Positions 30,601-42,205 of a DNA stretch of 64,000 nucleotides are shown here, one piece after another. Both the position numbers and the translations under genes were made by a program. Each line of letters begins with the position of its first letter. Position 1 is the first letter of the stretch. The DNA lies in assembly GCF_009730915.1 (NCBI RefSeq), contig NC_052479.1, forward strand, positions 30,815,610-30,879,609, in the 5' to 3' direction. This DNA comes from Dioscorea cayenensis subsp. rotundata (taxonomy: Eukaryota; Streptophyta; Magnoliopsida; Dioscoreales; Dioscoreaceae). The notes beneath the pieces were generated by a model. The model saw nothing but the letters and a program-made list of their open reading frames with translations, searched no databases and was not told where the DNA came from.

Positions 30601-31290
30601 GAACACAGTAGCACTTTTGTTGTCCATGTTTCTTAACAAATGCAGTCATTTTTATACCAATGGCAAGGTCTACAACACTTTGGCCATCAGCAAAGCCATG
30701 GCATGGCAATAATTAATGCCCATGCTGAAAATTGTCATTATTCCACACCTTCCTCCCAACCAAGTGAAGTGCAACGTTAATAATGTAGCTTTAAATACTA
30801 GGATTCCCTCGTCCAGCTTAATTTGGAGCTCTTGTTTGCGACTCTCAAGGGGATTTTATGGAGCAATTGCGGGTCCTCTTTCGGTATCATCTAATTTTAC
30901 TATGCTTGGAGGCACTGGCTTGTTTCGCTGCATTGTGCTGGCCTCGAGCATATATAATTTTGATTGGGTGGATGTTGAATATATAATTTGACTCCATGTT
31001 ATTAGTGTGAGGGTTCACTCTAGCAATTCCTCTCCTGGTTCTATGTTAAATATTATATTTGAGAATTGCCTAAAGTTACTGTCTCATTTTCAAGATATTA
31101 GGGTTCAGTTTATTTAGAGATCGACCAATCAGTCAGCTAATCCATTAGCTAGCGTGATTGGTTCTCTTCTAGATCTTCAGGAGAGGTTTGAAGTTCGATC
31201 TATCTTGCTTTTGGATGGTTTATATATATAGGGCATGATTTGCAATAAATGAAGTCATATTTATTTATTTTTAAAAAAAAAAGAAGAAAA
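27641..31290 (+). mobile_element. Decayed L1-type LINE split by a solo LTR
   Basis: The left part (about 27930-28269) carries reverse transcriptase remnants on the plus strand: MSKVYDRIEWPILSHI, a FKPFRGLV-GDPLL version of the RQGDPLSP block, and several stops. The right part (30385-31290) carries the RNase H-like C-terminus (DSQGDFMEQ or its shifted frame GAIAGPLS, NFDWVDVE, NQSANPLASVIGSLLDL) and ends ATAAATGAAGTCATATT with an A-rich tail at 31271-31290. The two halves are separated by the solo LTR at 28270-30384. Many stops and frameshifts show that the LINE is old. Its 5' boundary is not clear. Confidence 0.8.
28270..30384 (-). mobile_element. Solo LTR of a Gypsy element (fossil)
   Basis: A 2,115-bp unit beginning TGTCACG and ending ATTACA, flanked by 5-bp direct repeats CTTCT (28265-28269 and 30385-30389). 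Its first 130 bases and several later blocks match the LTRs of the complete Gypsy element at 34638-44872, so it is an older or diverged member of that family. The absence of internal sequence plus an intact target duplication shows LTR-LTR recombination. Orientation is inferred from the complete relative. It sits inside the LINE at 27641-31290. Confidence 0.9.
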
Positions 31291-31665
31291 AAGATCTTGT
31301 CATCTTGACAAGATCTCTTGGTCCATATACGACATACACGATAGAGAGCTAAAGTAACTAGCACCGATGAATATTTTTGACCTTTCTCAAAACTTTGTTT
31401 ATTTTTATTATTTTTTTATGGGTGGTTACACCAACCCACTTACATATATTTTTTTTACTGGCAGTTAATTGTTCCCCCGTTAATCTAGGAATTTAAACAA
31501 TCATGTGTCTTATTCTCATTAATTCGATCTCAACAATCAACTATTATCGGTACACGAATAAAAATGTATTTGTATATATATATATAGCTAGGACAACAAC
31601 GCACATGCATGCATGCGCATGCATGGTATAAACTGAGCATGCCGATCAGGTCACATAGTGATCGA
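31291..31665. other. Spacer with a perfect 10-bp inverted repeat
   Basis: AGATCTTGTC at 31292-31301 is repeated inverted at 31307-31316. The rest is A+T-rich and should contain the CYP73A 3' UTR (from about 31,500). There is no gene. Confidence 0.5.
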
Positions 31666-33494
31666 TTAGTTGACAGGTCGGAAGGCCACAAGGGAGTGCT
31701 TGGCAATGTGAAGGCTAAACTGCCCACCTTTCTCACTAACATCAACCTTGTCCACCCCCGGTGGTGTGATCATCTCAAAGTTCCTGACCAGCTTTCCCAA
31801 AATTAGCCCAAGTATGGGTAAGGCCAGTATGATCCCCGGGCAGCTGCGCCGTCCCATGCCAAAGGGCACGAACCTGAAGTCCACTTTCCCTCCAACAGTG
31901 GCATCCACTCCACATTCCTCTTCTAAGAACCTCTCTGGCCTGAACTCGGCAGGCTTATTCCACCACTCAGGGTTGTTTGCTAACCACCATGCATTCACCA
32001 CCACCTTGGACCCTCTGGGAACAGTGCAACCCCCTAGCCTGGCCTCCTCTAGGTTCATGTGAGGCACTAGGAGTGGTATGGGACTGTGAAGCCTTAGGGT
32101 TTCCTTTACCACCGCTTGCAAGTAGGGTAGCTTCTCTAGGTTAGACTCACTTATCTCTTCATCTTGGAGAACTTCTGTCATCTCCTTTCTCACCCTGTCT
32201 TGCACTTGAGGGTGGTTCACAAGCTCTGCGATTGCCCACTCCATCGACCATAATGTAGTTTCTATAGCTGCAACGTTGATGTTCTCCACAATGTAAATCA
32301 CATTCTGTGAACTTATTTCTCCGTTCTTCTCTGCTTCCAGTATGTGATCTATGGCACATGCAAGTTTCTTGTTGTTTCTATTGCTGCCACTCTCGGACAA
32401 CACCTTCCTACATGCATGCAAATAATTAATTAATTAATTAAGCGAATAATATTATATTATAAAAACTAGCTATCTTGGTGATTAATTCTTAGCTAGATAG
32501 CTAGTAATTAATTGGTACTTGCGCCAGCCATATCATATACAAATTAAACAAATTAACACTGTACAAACATTATAGGTATAGGTATAGGTATAGGTATAGG
32601 TATAGGTATAGTATACCTTCTCTTTTCAACAAAGTAATTGTTGAAGAATGCAAGTCTTCTGCCCTGCAGATCCTTGCACTTGTTGAGATAACCTCTGAGG
32701 AGAGGCCTGAGGATGGGGATGAAATCACCATAGTTGTATTCAAAGCTTTGGGCCAACCGGCTTCTCTCTGAGTTGAACTTGGTGGCTTGCAAGAACATTG
32801 GATCATTCTCAGACTCAAACCGGCAGTCAAACATCATCCGGTACATGATGTTGTAGAGCATGAGCTGGAGTCTCCTCCTGATCAGCATTCCCTGTTGCAT
32901 GGCCACCTTGTTGCTGCGTAGGTCCTTGAGCACCAAGTCCATCTCCTCGCACCACATATCCTTGTACTGTTGCACTACTTTGTTGGTGAAGAAGGGGAGG
33001 GTCATTATGCGACGCATCTTGCGCCAGTGGTCTCCGTATGAGGTGAACACCATGTCTTGCCCATTGCCAGTGAAGATGTCGAAGACAACATTGCGTGGGC
33101 GGGAGCCAAACTCGACTCCTTGTGTGTGGAGGACCTCAGTGGCCAGCTTCGGATCAGATATCACCACTAAGTTTCGAGCCCCCAGTTTAAGGAGAAAGAC
33201 ATTGCCATACTTGAGGGCTAGCTTGGCTAGAAACCTGTGGTTCAAGTCATTGCCAACCTGAAGCCAGTTGCCAAAGATTGGCAAGGAGAAAGGGCCCGGA
33301 GGTGTGTTGATTTTCTTTTGTCTGGGCTTCAGGTAAAAAAAAAGTACTGCTGAGATGATGAATAATGGGTAGATAAGAGGGATGACTGGATGTTGTAATT
33401 GATTGTTGTAAGGGAGGAGGTAATTGGTAACCAGTTGCCTGCAGGCTAAGAGGAGAAGAGCATAAGAGAAGACATGCTTGAGAGTGAATGCCAT
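31666..33494 (-). CDS. CYP73A: Class II trans-cinnamate 4-monooxygenase (C4H), CYP73A
   Basis: Hydroxylates trans-cinnamate to p-coumarate with NADPH-P450 reductase at the ER, the second step of phenylpropanoid and lignin synthesis. Two exons, 33494-32617 and 32407-31666, join in phase to 539 residues, longer than the roughly 505 of class I C4H. The protein has a hydrophobic N-terminus (about residues 5-55), the proline-rich hinge [15 protein letters not shown], the I-helix INVAAIETT, the K-helix [20 protein letters not shown], the PERF motif region and the heme loop [11 protein letters not shown] with its cysteine ligand. The long N-terminal segment, FVEKRR at the splice junction and the [15 protein letters not shown] insertion suggest class II. 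I chose the ATG at 33494, nine codons inside the longest frame, because it starts MAFTLKHVF like P450 anchors. The gene looks intact. Confidence 0.95.
32575..32610. repeat. Six GGTATA hexamers beside the CYP73A donor site
   Basis: Six perfect GGTATA units end one base before the splice donor of the only CYP73A intron (minus strand). Length changes here would lie in the intron but close to the 5' splice site. Confidence 0.95.
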
Positions 33495-34306
33495 TGATGG
33501 AGGTGGTTGATCTGTGAACAAAAGAATGCTAGGTTGCCGGTGATTGAGTTTAAGTTTGAGTTGAGGTTATATATATATATTAATGGAGTTGATTACTGGT
33601 TAGGAAAGGAAGCATGCCATGCATGAACCCATGGGCGCGCTAGCTGGTTGGTGATATTGAAAACTAGAAACCATTGGTGGAGTACTTACAAAGGAAAGGT
33701 TGGTTGGTATGTAATGGGAACGAGTAGGAAGAGTCAAAGGCGTAAGAATCTACTACATATATACATCTCATTTATATGTAGTCACACGGTCACACCAAAT
33801 GATATTAATCATTTAATGACAAGACAAAAAGTTACCTGAATGTCCACTGGCAAGTTATTGATGAGTTATTTATTTAATGCGCCCATGGTTTTGGTTGGTG
33901 GCTTGGGAGAAGGTGATCAATCTATTGCGAAGATTAGTTGTGGATGCATAGTACAACAGGGCATCTATATATCCGCCCAAGCTTAGCTGAACGTGTCGTA
34001 CAAGTGTTGGAAGAGAACCAGTCTAATATGGCAGTCAAAAACTTGGTGCTGCGATGCTCGAGGAGGTTGGCGAAAAGCAGGGACAACAACCTAATATGCC
34101 TGATGTGACATACAATAACCTAACCAGTTGATCAAGTAATTAGCACGTTACAAATCAATTGTAAACACAACATCTTAGCTAGATTACTTACTGACGTATA
34201 CACCAATATATACATACATGTATATATACGCACACACCCACGTACACGGTACACCCACACATAAGTGCCAAAAACGTTAAAGATGCTTGCATTGCATGCA
34301 CATCTT
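33495..34306 (-). promoter_or_regulatory. CYP73A promoter with AC (MYB) elements
   Basis: An (AT)n run at about 33567-33580 may include the TATA box. On the gene strand, AC-type elements ACCAACC occur at 33652-33646, 33899-33893 and as the double ACCAACCAACC at 33708-33698. Such elements are bound by R2R3-MYB factors and drive lignin-gene expression in vascular tissue in other plants. The presence of three within about 400 bases of the start is seen directly; their function is inferred. The rest of the spacer to 34306 has no gene and includes the 3' side of the interrupted gene. Confidence 0.6.
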
Positions 34307-34637
34307 TCAGTCCCACGTCCCAGTGAGAAGCGGCTTAAGAGGTGTAGTCACGTCGTCGTCACCAAACATGTTGATCAAGCCTGAGCACGTCCCCTCCGAC
34401 GGGTCCTCAGCTCTGAGCTCCACTCCCAGCTCTCGATCTACGTCATCGGAAGCCGATATAAGTAAAAGCTCACAACCTTCATAGTTCAACAAGTCCGGTG
34501 GATCAGCTGGAGCGAACCTCCTGTGGCCCAGTTGAGCTTGAAGCTGAGCAGGGAAAGCTGCACGGCGCTTGCTCTGGAGTCCTTGAAATTGAGTGTGACC
34601 AGCTGCCTGATCCGGGTTCTTGATCTGCAACACATAT

Positions 34638-37319
34638 TGTCACGCCCCAACCCCACTGTCGGGCCCGTAGACAGATCGGCCGCATCCACTGGGACTGGGT
34701 CCCACTGGGTGCCAGGCCTCAGATTTAACCTGGTCAGAGTCAACCCTAACAAGTAGAATATAAATAGTAACACAGAAGCACAAATAGGGTACTAGAAACT
34801 GAAATATCACAAGTACAGGGCCTTAGCGACTCCCTCTGAGCAGAAAAGATGAACCCATGCAGTTCTCAATACATAAATACTGGTCATAATACAAGCCTTA
34901 CACTCACGGAAAAAGTGTACTACGGAGATCATCGATAGATGGAAAAATACACTCCCAGACACCCGCCCCCCGATCCTAGACTTGATCTTCTCCTGCGAGA
35001 ACGAGTTCACGAGTGTATGAGCCACAAGGGCCCAGTAGGGTCGCAGAAACAACAGATAAAGCAGATATTGCAGAATACTATAACATACTTCATACAGAAT
35101 ACAGAAAACACACTCGAATACAGAAATAATCCGAAAATACAGAAAACACGCAGATTCAGTCATGTACATCTCCACGGCTAATAGCAAATCGATGACGACG
35201 AGTTTGGATCATCGATCGTGAAGTCGGGGACGAGCGAAACAGAACATCAGCAGTAGTCGGATCTTCGACCGCGATCGGGGTAGCGCTACTACGGAACACA
35301 TGTGCACATGGCTAGGGACTTACTCCTCCCTAGTCGGGCGAGCCAGGAATGGAGATGTACTAAAAACCCGCAGAAATACGAAGTACAGGCAGAGAAAATA
35401 CTGAATAAATAGAACAATTAAATAAATAAATAAAAACAATAAATAAATAGATGGCAAGTAAGTAAATAAATAATTAAATAAACTTACAAAAAATTGGTGA
35501 AATAACTTAAATACAAAATAATTATCAGAAATACGGAATTTGCGGGTGCGAGAGCCTACCTGGCTCCAAGCTACAGAGTTAGGTCCACCCAGTCCCGCGA
35601 ACTAGGGCTCGCTACCAAAATCTAACCAACAAAAGCTATACTTAGAATTTAGCCTTGGGTCGGGCCTATCTACAACTAAGGCCCGAAGAAAGAATTTACA
35701 ATTATTGCAAGACAAGACAAACACAGATCAAACACCTATGTCTATAAATAATAACTCTGATATACGTAGTTCAAGGGGTGGCAATTAAAAATCCCAACTA
35801 TCAAAAAAATACAACATATATGACTATGTAAATATTCACATAAATGAGATGATTAATCATGCTTCTAGAAGCCACAAACAAGTGCACAGAACCTACAGTG
35901 GAAGATAATTAAGCAAATAGAAATTCCAGAAACATGCTTACAAGTGCTTGTAAAAACTAGGTTTAGATGACAAGTTAATACCAACAATGGCCTATAACAT
36001 AGCACTTAGGGTCTAGAAGGTCTTAGAGGATTAAATAATACAAATCAAAGTCTCATGCAAAACCAACCTCACATAATGACCAGCTTTAAACACCATTAAA
36101 GTTAAATTAAGGACATCCTATCAATGAATAAATTAACACAAATCCAAACAAACCCCAAGTTTAGACACAAAAATTCCAAATAAACTAAAGCATCAGGCTG
36201 CTACCATCACAATTAAATACATAACAAAACTAATGAACTATTAAGATAAGATTACAAGAAGTCAAGCTTAAAACCAAGGTGTGAATAAAAATCGAGAACT
36301 TTCGAATCTAATGGTCTGCACACTCAAAGCTCCAAATTACAAGCATGAAAGATGTCCTTAAAAAAAATAGCTAAGCAAGGATCTAACAACAACAACCAAG
36401 GTTTACACTCACTTACAACATTAACAAAGCTAAAACAAGGATTTAGAAGACACGTGAACAGTAACCCGAGAACTCAACTTAGTTTGCAGCTTAACACCAC
36501 CACATGCTTACAACCCTCTACTAAATTAAGGGGGGTTTAAAACTAACAAAACAATAAAACAGTCAAGCTTTTTAATAGAATAAAATCATCACAAGGTTAA
36601 GGTCCCATGTAATACCATTTACACATACAAGATACAAATAAACACATACCCTCACAAAGCATGATTATCAAATGAAACCCTCCAAAGTTTAAGCATGTTA
36701 CAAAAAGATTAACCAAACTGAACACAAACAACAACAGTTAAGCTTCAAGGATGCAAGAACTAAGCTTTAAGCTTACAAGAATTCAAACAAGATTAGTATT
36801 CTTCTAAACAAAAAGGTTAGGGTGCGAGGCCACAACAAGGCATGGAAGCAACACAACAACCCACAAGAACACTCACAAACCAAGCATAGAAGGGGGATCT
36901 AACAAGAAGCTTCAACCACAAACACCCTAGATGCTAACCTCGAAGCTTGATGAAGAAAGAAACGGTGAATCTTCACCTCCTTCGCTTGCCGAACCCAAGC
37001 AATGCGACTCCGAGCTCCTCCTCACGGCTGGCTTCTTCAGATCCAAGTTCAAAGGAAGCTTGCCACCTCTTCGATCCGAACTCAAAGAAAGGTCGCTAAT
37101 TAGAGGAAGAAGGAGAAGAAGATAAGGAAGAGGAAGAGTGCTCTCTCACCAACCTTGACAAGACCCGAAGCTTCACGGGGAGAAGGAGCCAGTGGGTGAG
37201 AATCCGGTTCGCGAGCAACAGATGTCGGGAATCCCCATAACTAGTCAAAGCAGTCAAAGGGAAGTGGGAATGTCTGCAGTCGACACTGGGTCAACATGAC
37301 CAAGGTTGCGAACATTACA
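34638..37319 (-). repeat. Left LTR of the Gypsy element
   Basis: About 2,682 bp, TGTCACGCC to ATTACA. It is followed inward by a purine-rich tract on the element strand (AAGGAGGGAG). It pairs with 42206-44872. It is the 3' LTR in element orientation. Confidence 0.95.
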
Positions 37320-40300
37320 ATCTCCCTCCTTAAAAAGGAGTTTAGTCCTCTAAACTCACCTTACGAGTCGGGGAACAACTCGGGATAACGCTCCCTCAGA
37401 TCGGCCTCTCGCTCCCAAGTAGCTTCATCACTGGAGTGGTTGCTCCACCTGACTTTGATCAATGGAACCACACGATTTCCCCGTTGTTGCTCTTTATATG
37501 CAAGAAACTCCACTGGTTGCTCTTCATACGATAAATTCTTCTGAAGCTCCACTGGTTCCTGCTGAATAACATGCGATGGGTCTGACAGATATTTCCTCAA
37601 CATAGAGATATGGAACACATTGTGAACCTGCGCTAGGTCTGGTGGTAAGGCCAAGCGATAAGCAACAACTCCAACTCGCTCCACAATCTCAAAAGGTCCG
37701 ATGTAACGGGGGTTGAGCTTCCCACGCTTTCCAAATCTCACAACACCCTTCATAGGAGATATCCTCAGGAAAACTGAATCGCCAACACGAAACTCTAGGT
37801 CCGAGCGGGCGCATGCCGCATAGCTCTTCCGCCGGGCTCGGCAGGGTCTTTCAATCGCTCCCTAATTAGATTCACCTTCTCTTACGCAATCGTAACATCT
37901 CGACCCAACAACTTCCGCTCTCCCACATCACTCCAACACACCGGAGATCGACACTTCCGCCCATAAAGAGCCTCGTACGGTGCCATCTGAATGCTCGCCT
38001 GGAAGCTGTTATTATAAGCAAACTCCGCCAAAGGCAAATAGCGATCCCAAGAATCGGAAAAAGTCAAGGGGCACATGCCCGAAGCATGTCCTCCAGTACT
38101 GAATAGTCCTCTCGGGATCGCCATCCGTCATGCATGGATGAAATCTTGTCATCGAATGTCAATCGGTTCCCGAGTGATCGTAGACTTCTCCAGAACCTTG
38201 AAATGAACCTCGAATCACGATCGGATGTGATCGACACAGGAATGCCATGCAGCCGCACAATCTCTCCAAGGTACAACTCGACTAGTTTCTCAAGACCCAA
38301 ACCGAGGTTTTAGAGGCGTAAAGTGTGTTGACTTGGTTAGGCGATCCACAATCACCCACACAGACTCATGCTTCCGCCGAGTGCACGGGGCAACCCAGAT
38401 CACAAAAATCCATCGTGATGTGTTCCCACTTCCACTCGGTATCGAGTAATTGGTGAAGGTAGCACGGTCGGTCTCGATGCTCTCGCCTTTACCTGGCGGC
38501 AGGGTAAGGCAGATGGGCGACGAAAGTAGCTATTTCTCGCTTCATGTTGTTCCACCAGTAATGTTCCTTAAGTCCTCTGTACATCTTCGTACCTCCAGGA
38601 TGGATCGTGTAGCTCGAGTAATGGGCCTCCTCCAGAATATCTCTCTTCAAACTAGGATCATCGGGTACGCATAAACCTCGGGTCTCCAAATCGATGGTAC
38701 CATCCTCATGCACTCGGGAACCCGAGATATCTCTCCTTCTTGAAGTTTAGCATGGATTTCTTGCAATTTGGGGTCCTCCATCTGAGTCTCTTTGATCCTC
38801 TGCAGTAAATTCGGTCGAATGTGCATGTTGGCCAGACTAACCCCGGAGTTTGGCGTGACAACCTCCAACTCAAACCTTCTCATCTCTTCCAGAAGTGGTT
38901 TCTGCTCAGTCAAATCCGCGGCGGTTCCATAATTATGTCTCCTCGCTCGAGTAGCATCGCCCACTACGTTGGCTTTGCCTGGATGATAGTGAACACTAAG
39001 GTCATAGTCCTTGATCAGCTCCAACCACCGCCTTTGCCTCATGTTCGACTCTTTTCAGAGTGAAGATGTACTTTTAGACTCTTATGAGTCGCATGTACAC
39101 TTCACAAGACTCTCCGTCACGAAATGCCTCCGGATCTTGAGCAAGAAAAACAACTGCCGCCAACTCTAGATCATGAGTGGGGTAATTCTCCTCATGGGGC
39201 TTCAAATCGCCTTTGAAGCATAGGCAATAACTTCGACCATTCCGCATCGAACACACCCCAAGCACTGTCTTACAAGCATCATCATGAGATCACATATCCA
39301 CAACCACTCTCCGGCAAGGCAAGGATTGGTGCGGATACGAGCCTACGCTTCAACTCCATGAAACACTGCTCATGAAGCTTGATCCAAGTAAAAGCGGGTA
39401 CCCTTTCCGGTCGGGTCTCAGTCAAAGGTCTTTGCTAGAGCGAGAAAAAGTCCTACGCACAAACCTCCGATAGTAGCCCGACTAAACCGAGAAAAACTCC
39501 GAATCTCCCCGACCGTGCTCGGGTCTCTTCCGATCCACGATCGCTTCCACCTTCTTGGGATCCACGGAAACACCATCTTTCGTCGATGACGTGGCCCGGG
39601 AAAGCCACACTATCGAGCCGTAGTCGCACTTGGAAAAATTTGGCATACTGACTCATGATGTCTCGGTGTCTCCGAGTACCAACCTCAAGTGCTCCACGTC
39701 TCTGCTTGCTCTGCGAGTAAATCAGTATGTCATCAATGAATACAACCACAAATCGATCTAAGTGGTGTCGAAACACCCTGTTCATCAAATCCATGAATAC
39801 TGCTGGGGCGTTCGTCAGACCAAACGGCATCACCAGAAACTCATAGTGACCATACCGTGTGCGGAAAGCACTCTTCGGGACGTCCTCGCCCCTGATTCGA
39901 ACCTGATGATATCCAGATCGCAGATCAATCTTGGAGAAGACTTGAGCTCCTTGCAACCGGTCCAGGAGATCATCAATCCTCAAGCAAAGGGTATTTATTC
40001 TTGACCGTCACCTTGTTTAACTCACGATAGTCAATACTACGACCTCGGAGATCCATCCTTCTTCTTGACGAACAGCACTGGGGCTCCCCAAGGTGACATG
40101 CTTGGCCGAATAAACCCTTTCTCCAACAGTTCCTCCAGTTGCTTCTTCAGTTCCTTCAACTCAGCTGGTGCCATCCGGTATGGTGCCTTAGATAAAGGAG
40201 CTGTGCCTGGAGCCAGATCGATGGCAAACTCCACCTCTCTCACGGGGAGGTAACCCGGGAAGATCCTCGGGGAAAAACATCGGGAGAACTCGGCGACAAC

Positions 40301-42185
40301 GGTACATCACGCTATCGTGCATCCGGTCAGAGTGACTTCGAGACAGAGGCCCGAAAAAGCCAACGCAGACCATCACCGAGCGACTCGAGCTTGCAAAGAA
40401 GAGATCTCTCGAGCTAGGGTGTACCCCTTACTGCCATTAAAGGTGAATTCCTCACAGTCGGGAAAAAGCAATGCACCTTCTTTTGCTGCGACGATCCCAC
40501 TACAGATGAACACCGAGGAAAGCCGGTCCATACCGAAAATGATGTCGTAGTCTCGCAGCTCCATCAGTGCAAATCGGTCGAAAGCTCACGCCCTTCAATG
40601 ACACGGAACAAGTCGGGTGCTAACCGATTAACGGTCCTCACCGCGCCAACAGGAGTGGCAACACATAGAACATGCAACAAATCCACAACATGCAGAGAAT
40701 TCTTGCGAGCAAAAGAAGACGATACAAAAGAATGCGTAGCACCAGGATCAAACAAAGCACAAGCATAGCAGGAATGTACTGAAATGATACCTGCAACAAC
40801 GTCGTGGGATGCCTCAGCATCCTCCTGTGTCAAAGCAAATACTCGCCCCTGAGTAACTGGCCTACCACGGCCTGCTGGACGGGAAGAGGAAGAAGGTCGG
40901 TGCATCATAGGCGCCTTTCCCGGCCTACCCCTCGAGGCACTCTGTTGGGATCGGCCTGGAGCGCCAGTGTGTCGCGACCCGTCAGACGATCTGGGCTGCT
41001 CGACAGGTGCACTACGAGTCCTATCTCCTCCCTGGGGCCAAGGCGGGCTCTGCGGGCATTGAGCAACAAAGTGGTCCCTGCTGCCACACCGATAACATGC
41101 GCCTACTGCGCGCCGGCACTCTGCTTGAGAATGGCCCCCTCCACAAGTAGGACACTGAACGGCCTGAGCCACACTACCAAAAGATCTCCTGCCTCCAGAA
41201 CCTGATGATGAGCTCGGGGGTCTGCTATAAGGCTGTGACCGGTGCTCTCCCCTGGAATGCCCTGAGCTGCTCCCGGAAGACTGGCTCTTCCGAGGGTTCT
41301 GGCGGTGCCGCGGGTGCTCGTGTCTCCCCTGGTCCTGCGTCTCCTGCCAGGTGATCTCTAGATTCTTAGCAATATCGACAATCTCAGCATACGTCTGGTT
41401 CAGGAATGGTACAATGGCCCGCCGGATGTGGGTCTTCAAGCCATCTACGAAGCGCCTAGATCTGCTGCTCTCATCTGACACTAAGGTCGTAGCAAACTGT
41501 GACAGCCTATCAAACTCAGCCTCATACTCCTCCACACTCAAAGACCCCTGTCTCAGGCTAAGGAACTGCCTCTCCATCTGTGCTCGTCTGCTCATAGAAA
41601 AATACTTGGCGTAGAAGGCTTCCTTGAACTGCTTCCAGGTCCTGAAGGAACTCTCCCCCTTGAGGCGCAGTTCGTTCTCAAACCACTGTGCTGCACTGTC
41701 CTGCAGCATGAAAGTAGCCAACCGGACCTTGTCCCTGTCTGGGCACTGCATAGCTCGGAAGGTCCTCTCTATCTGACTAACCCAATAACCGGCCACCGTC
41801 GGGTCAGTGGTCCCTGAGAACAGCGGTGGCGCGTGTCGTCTGAACTCGGCTGATAAGTCTCGGCCACCTCCAGGAGTATGCTGCTGACGTTGAGCACGCA
41901 GCAACAACACCACCTCCCTCATGATGTCGGTCATGGAAGCTGGATCCGGTAGCTCTTCCTGCTGTACTTCCTCATCCGACTGATCAGGAGCCTCCTGCTC
42001 CTCCTGCATGGGCTCCGGGGGTGGGTTTGCGGGCCCTCTGCGTGGACGCCCTCTACCCCTTGGCATGCTGCTGCAGTTTAAAAGACATACAGGACTTTAG
42101 AACAAGTTACACTAGCCAACCCACTCTCAGAAGAACTCTCAAAGATAGACAGAACTTAAATCAGTAGGGTAACATCTAACAACAG

Positions 42186-42197
42186 GCTCTGATACCA
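42186..42197 (-). other. Primer-binding site, initiator tRNA-Met type
   Basis: TGGTATCAGAGC on the minus strand, eight bases inside the 5' LTR of the Gypsy element, matches the 3' end complement of plant initiator tRNA-Met. Confidence 0.9.
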
Positions 42198-42205
42198 CTT
42201 TAATC

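Noticed and set aside
36352-36540. 62-codon plus-strand frame that recurs at 43906-44094
   Set aside because: Lies in both Gypsy LTRs and is identical only because the LTRs are; no gene evidence.
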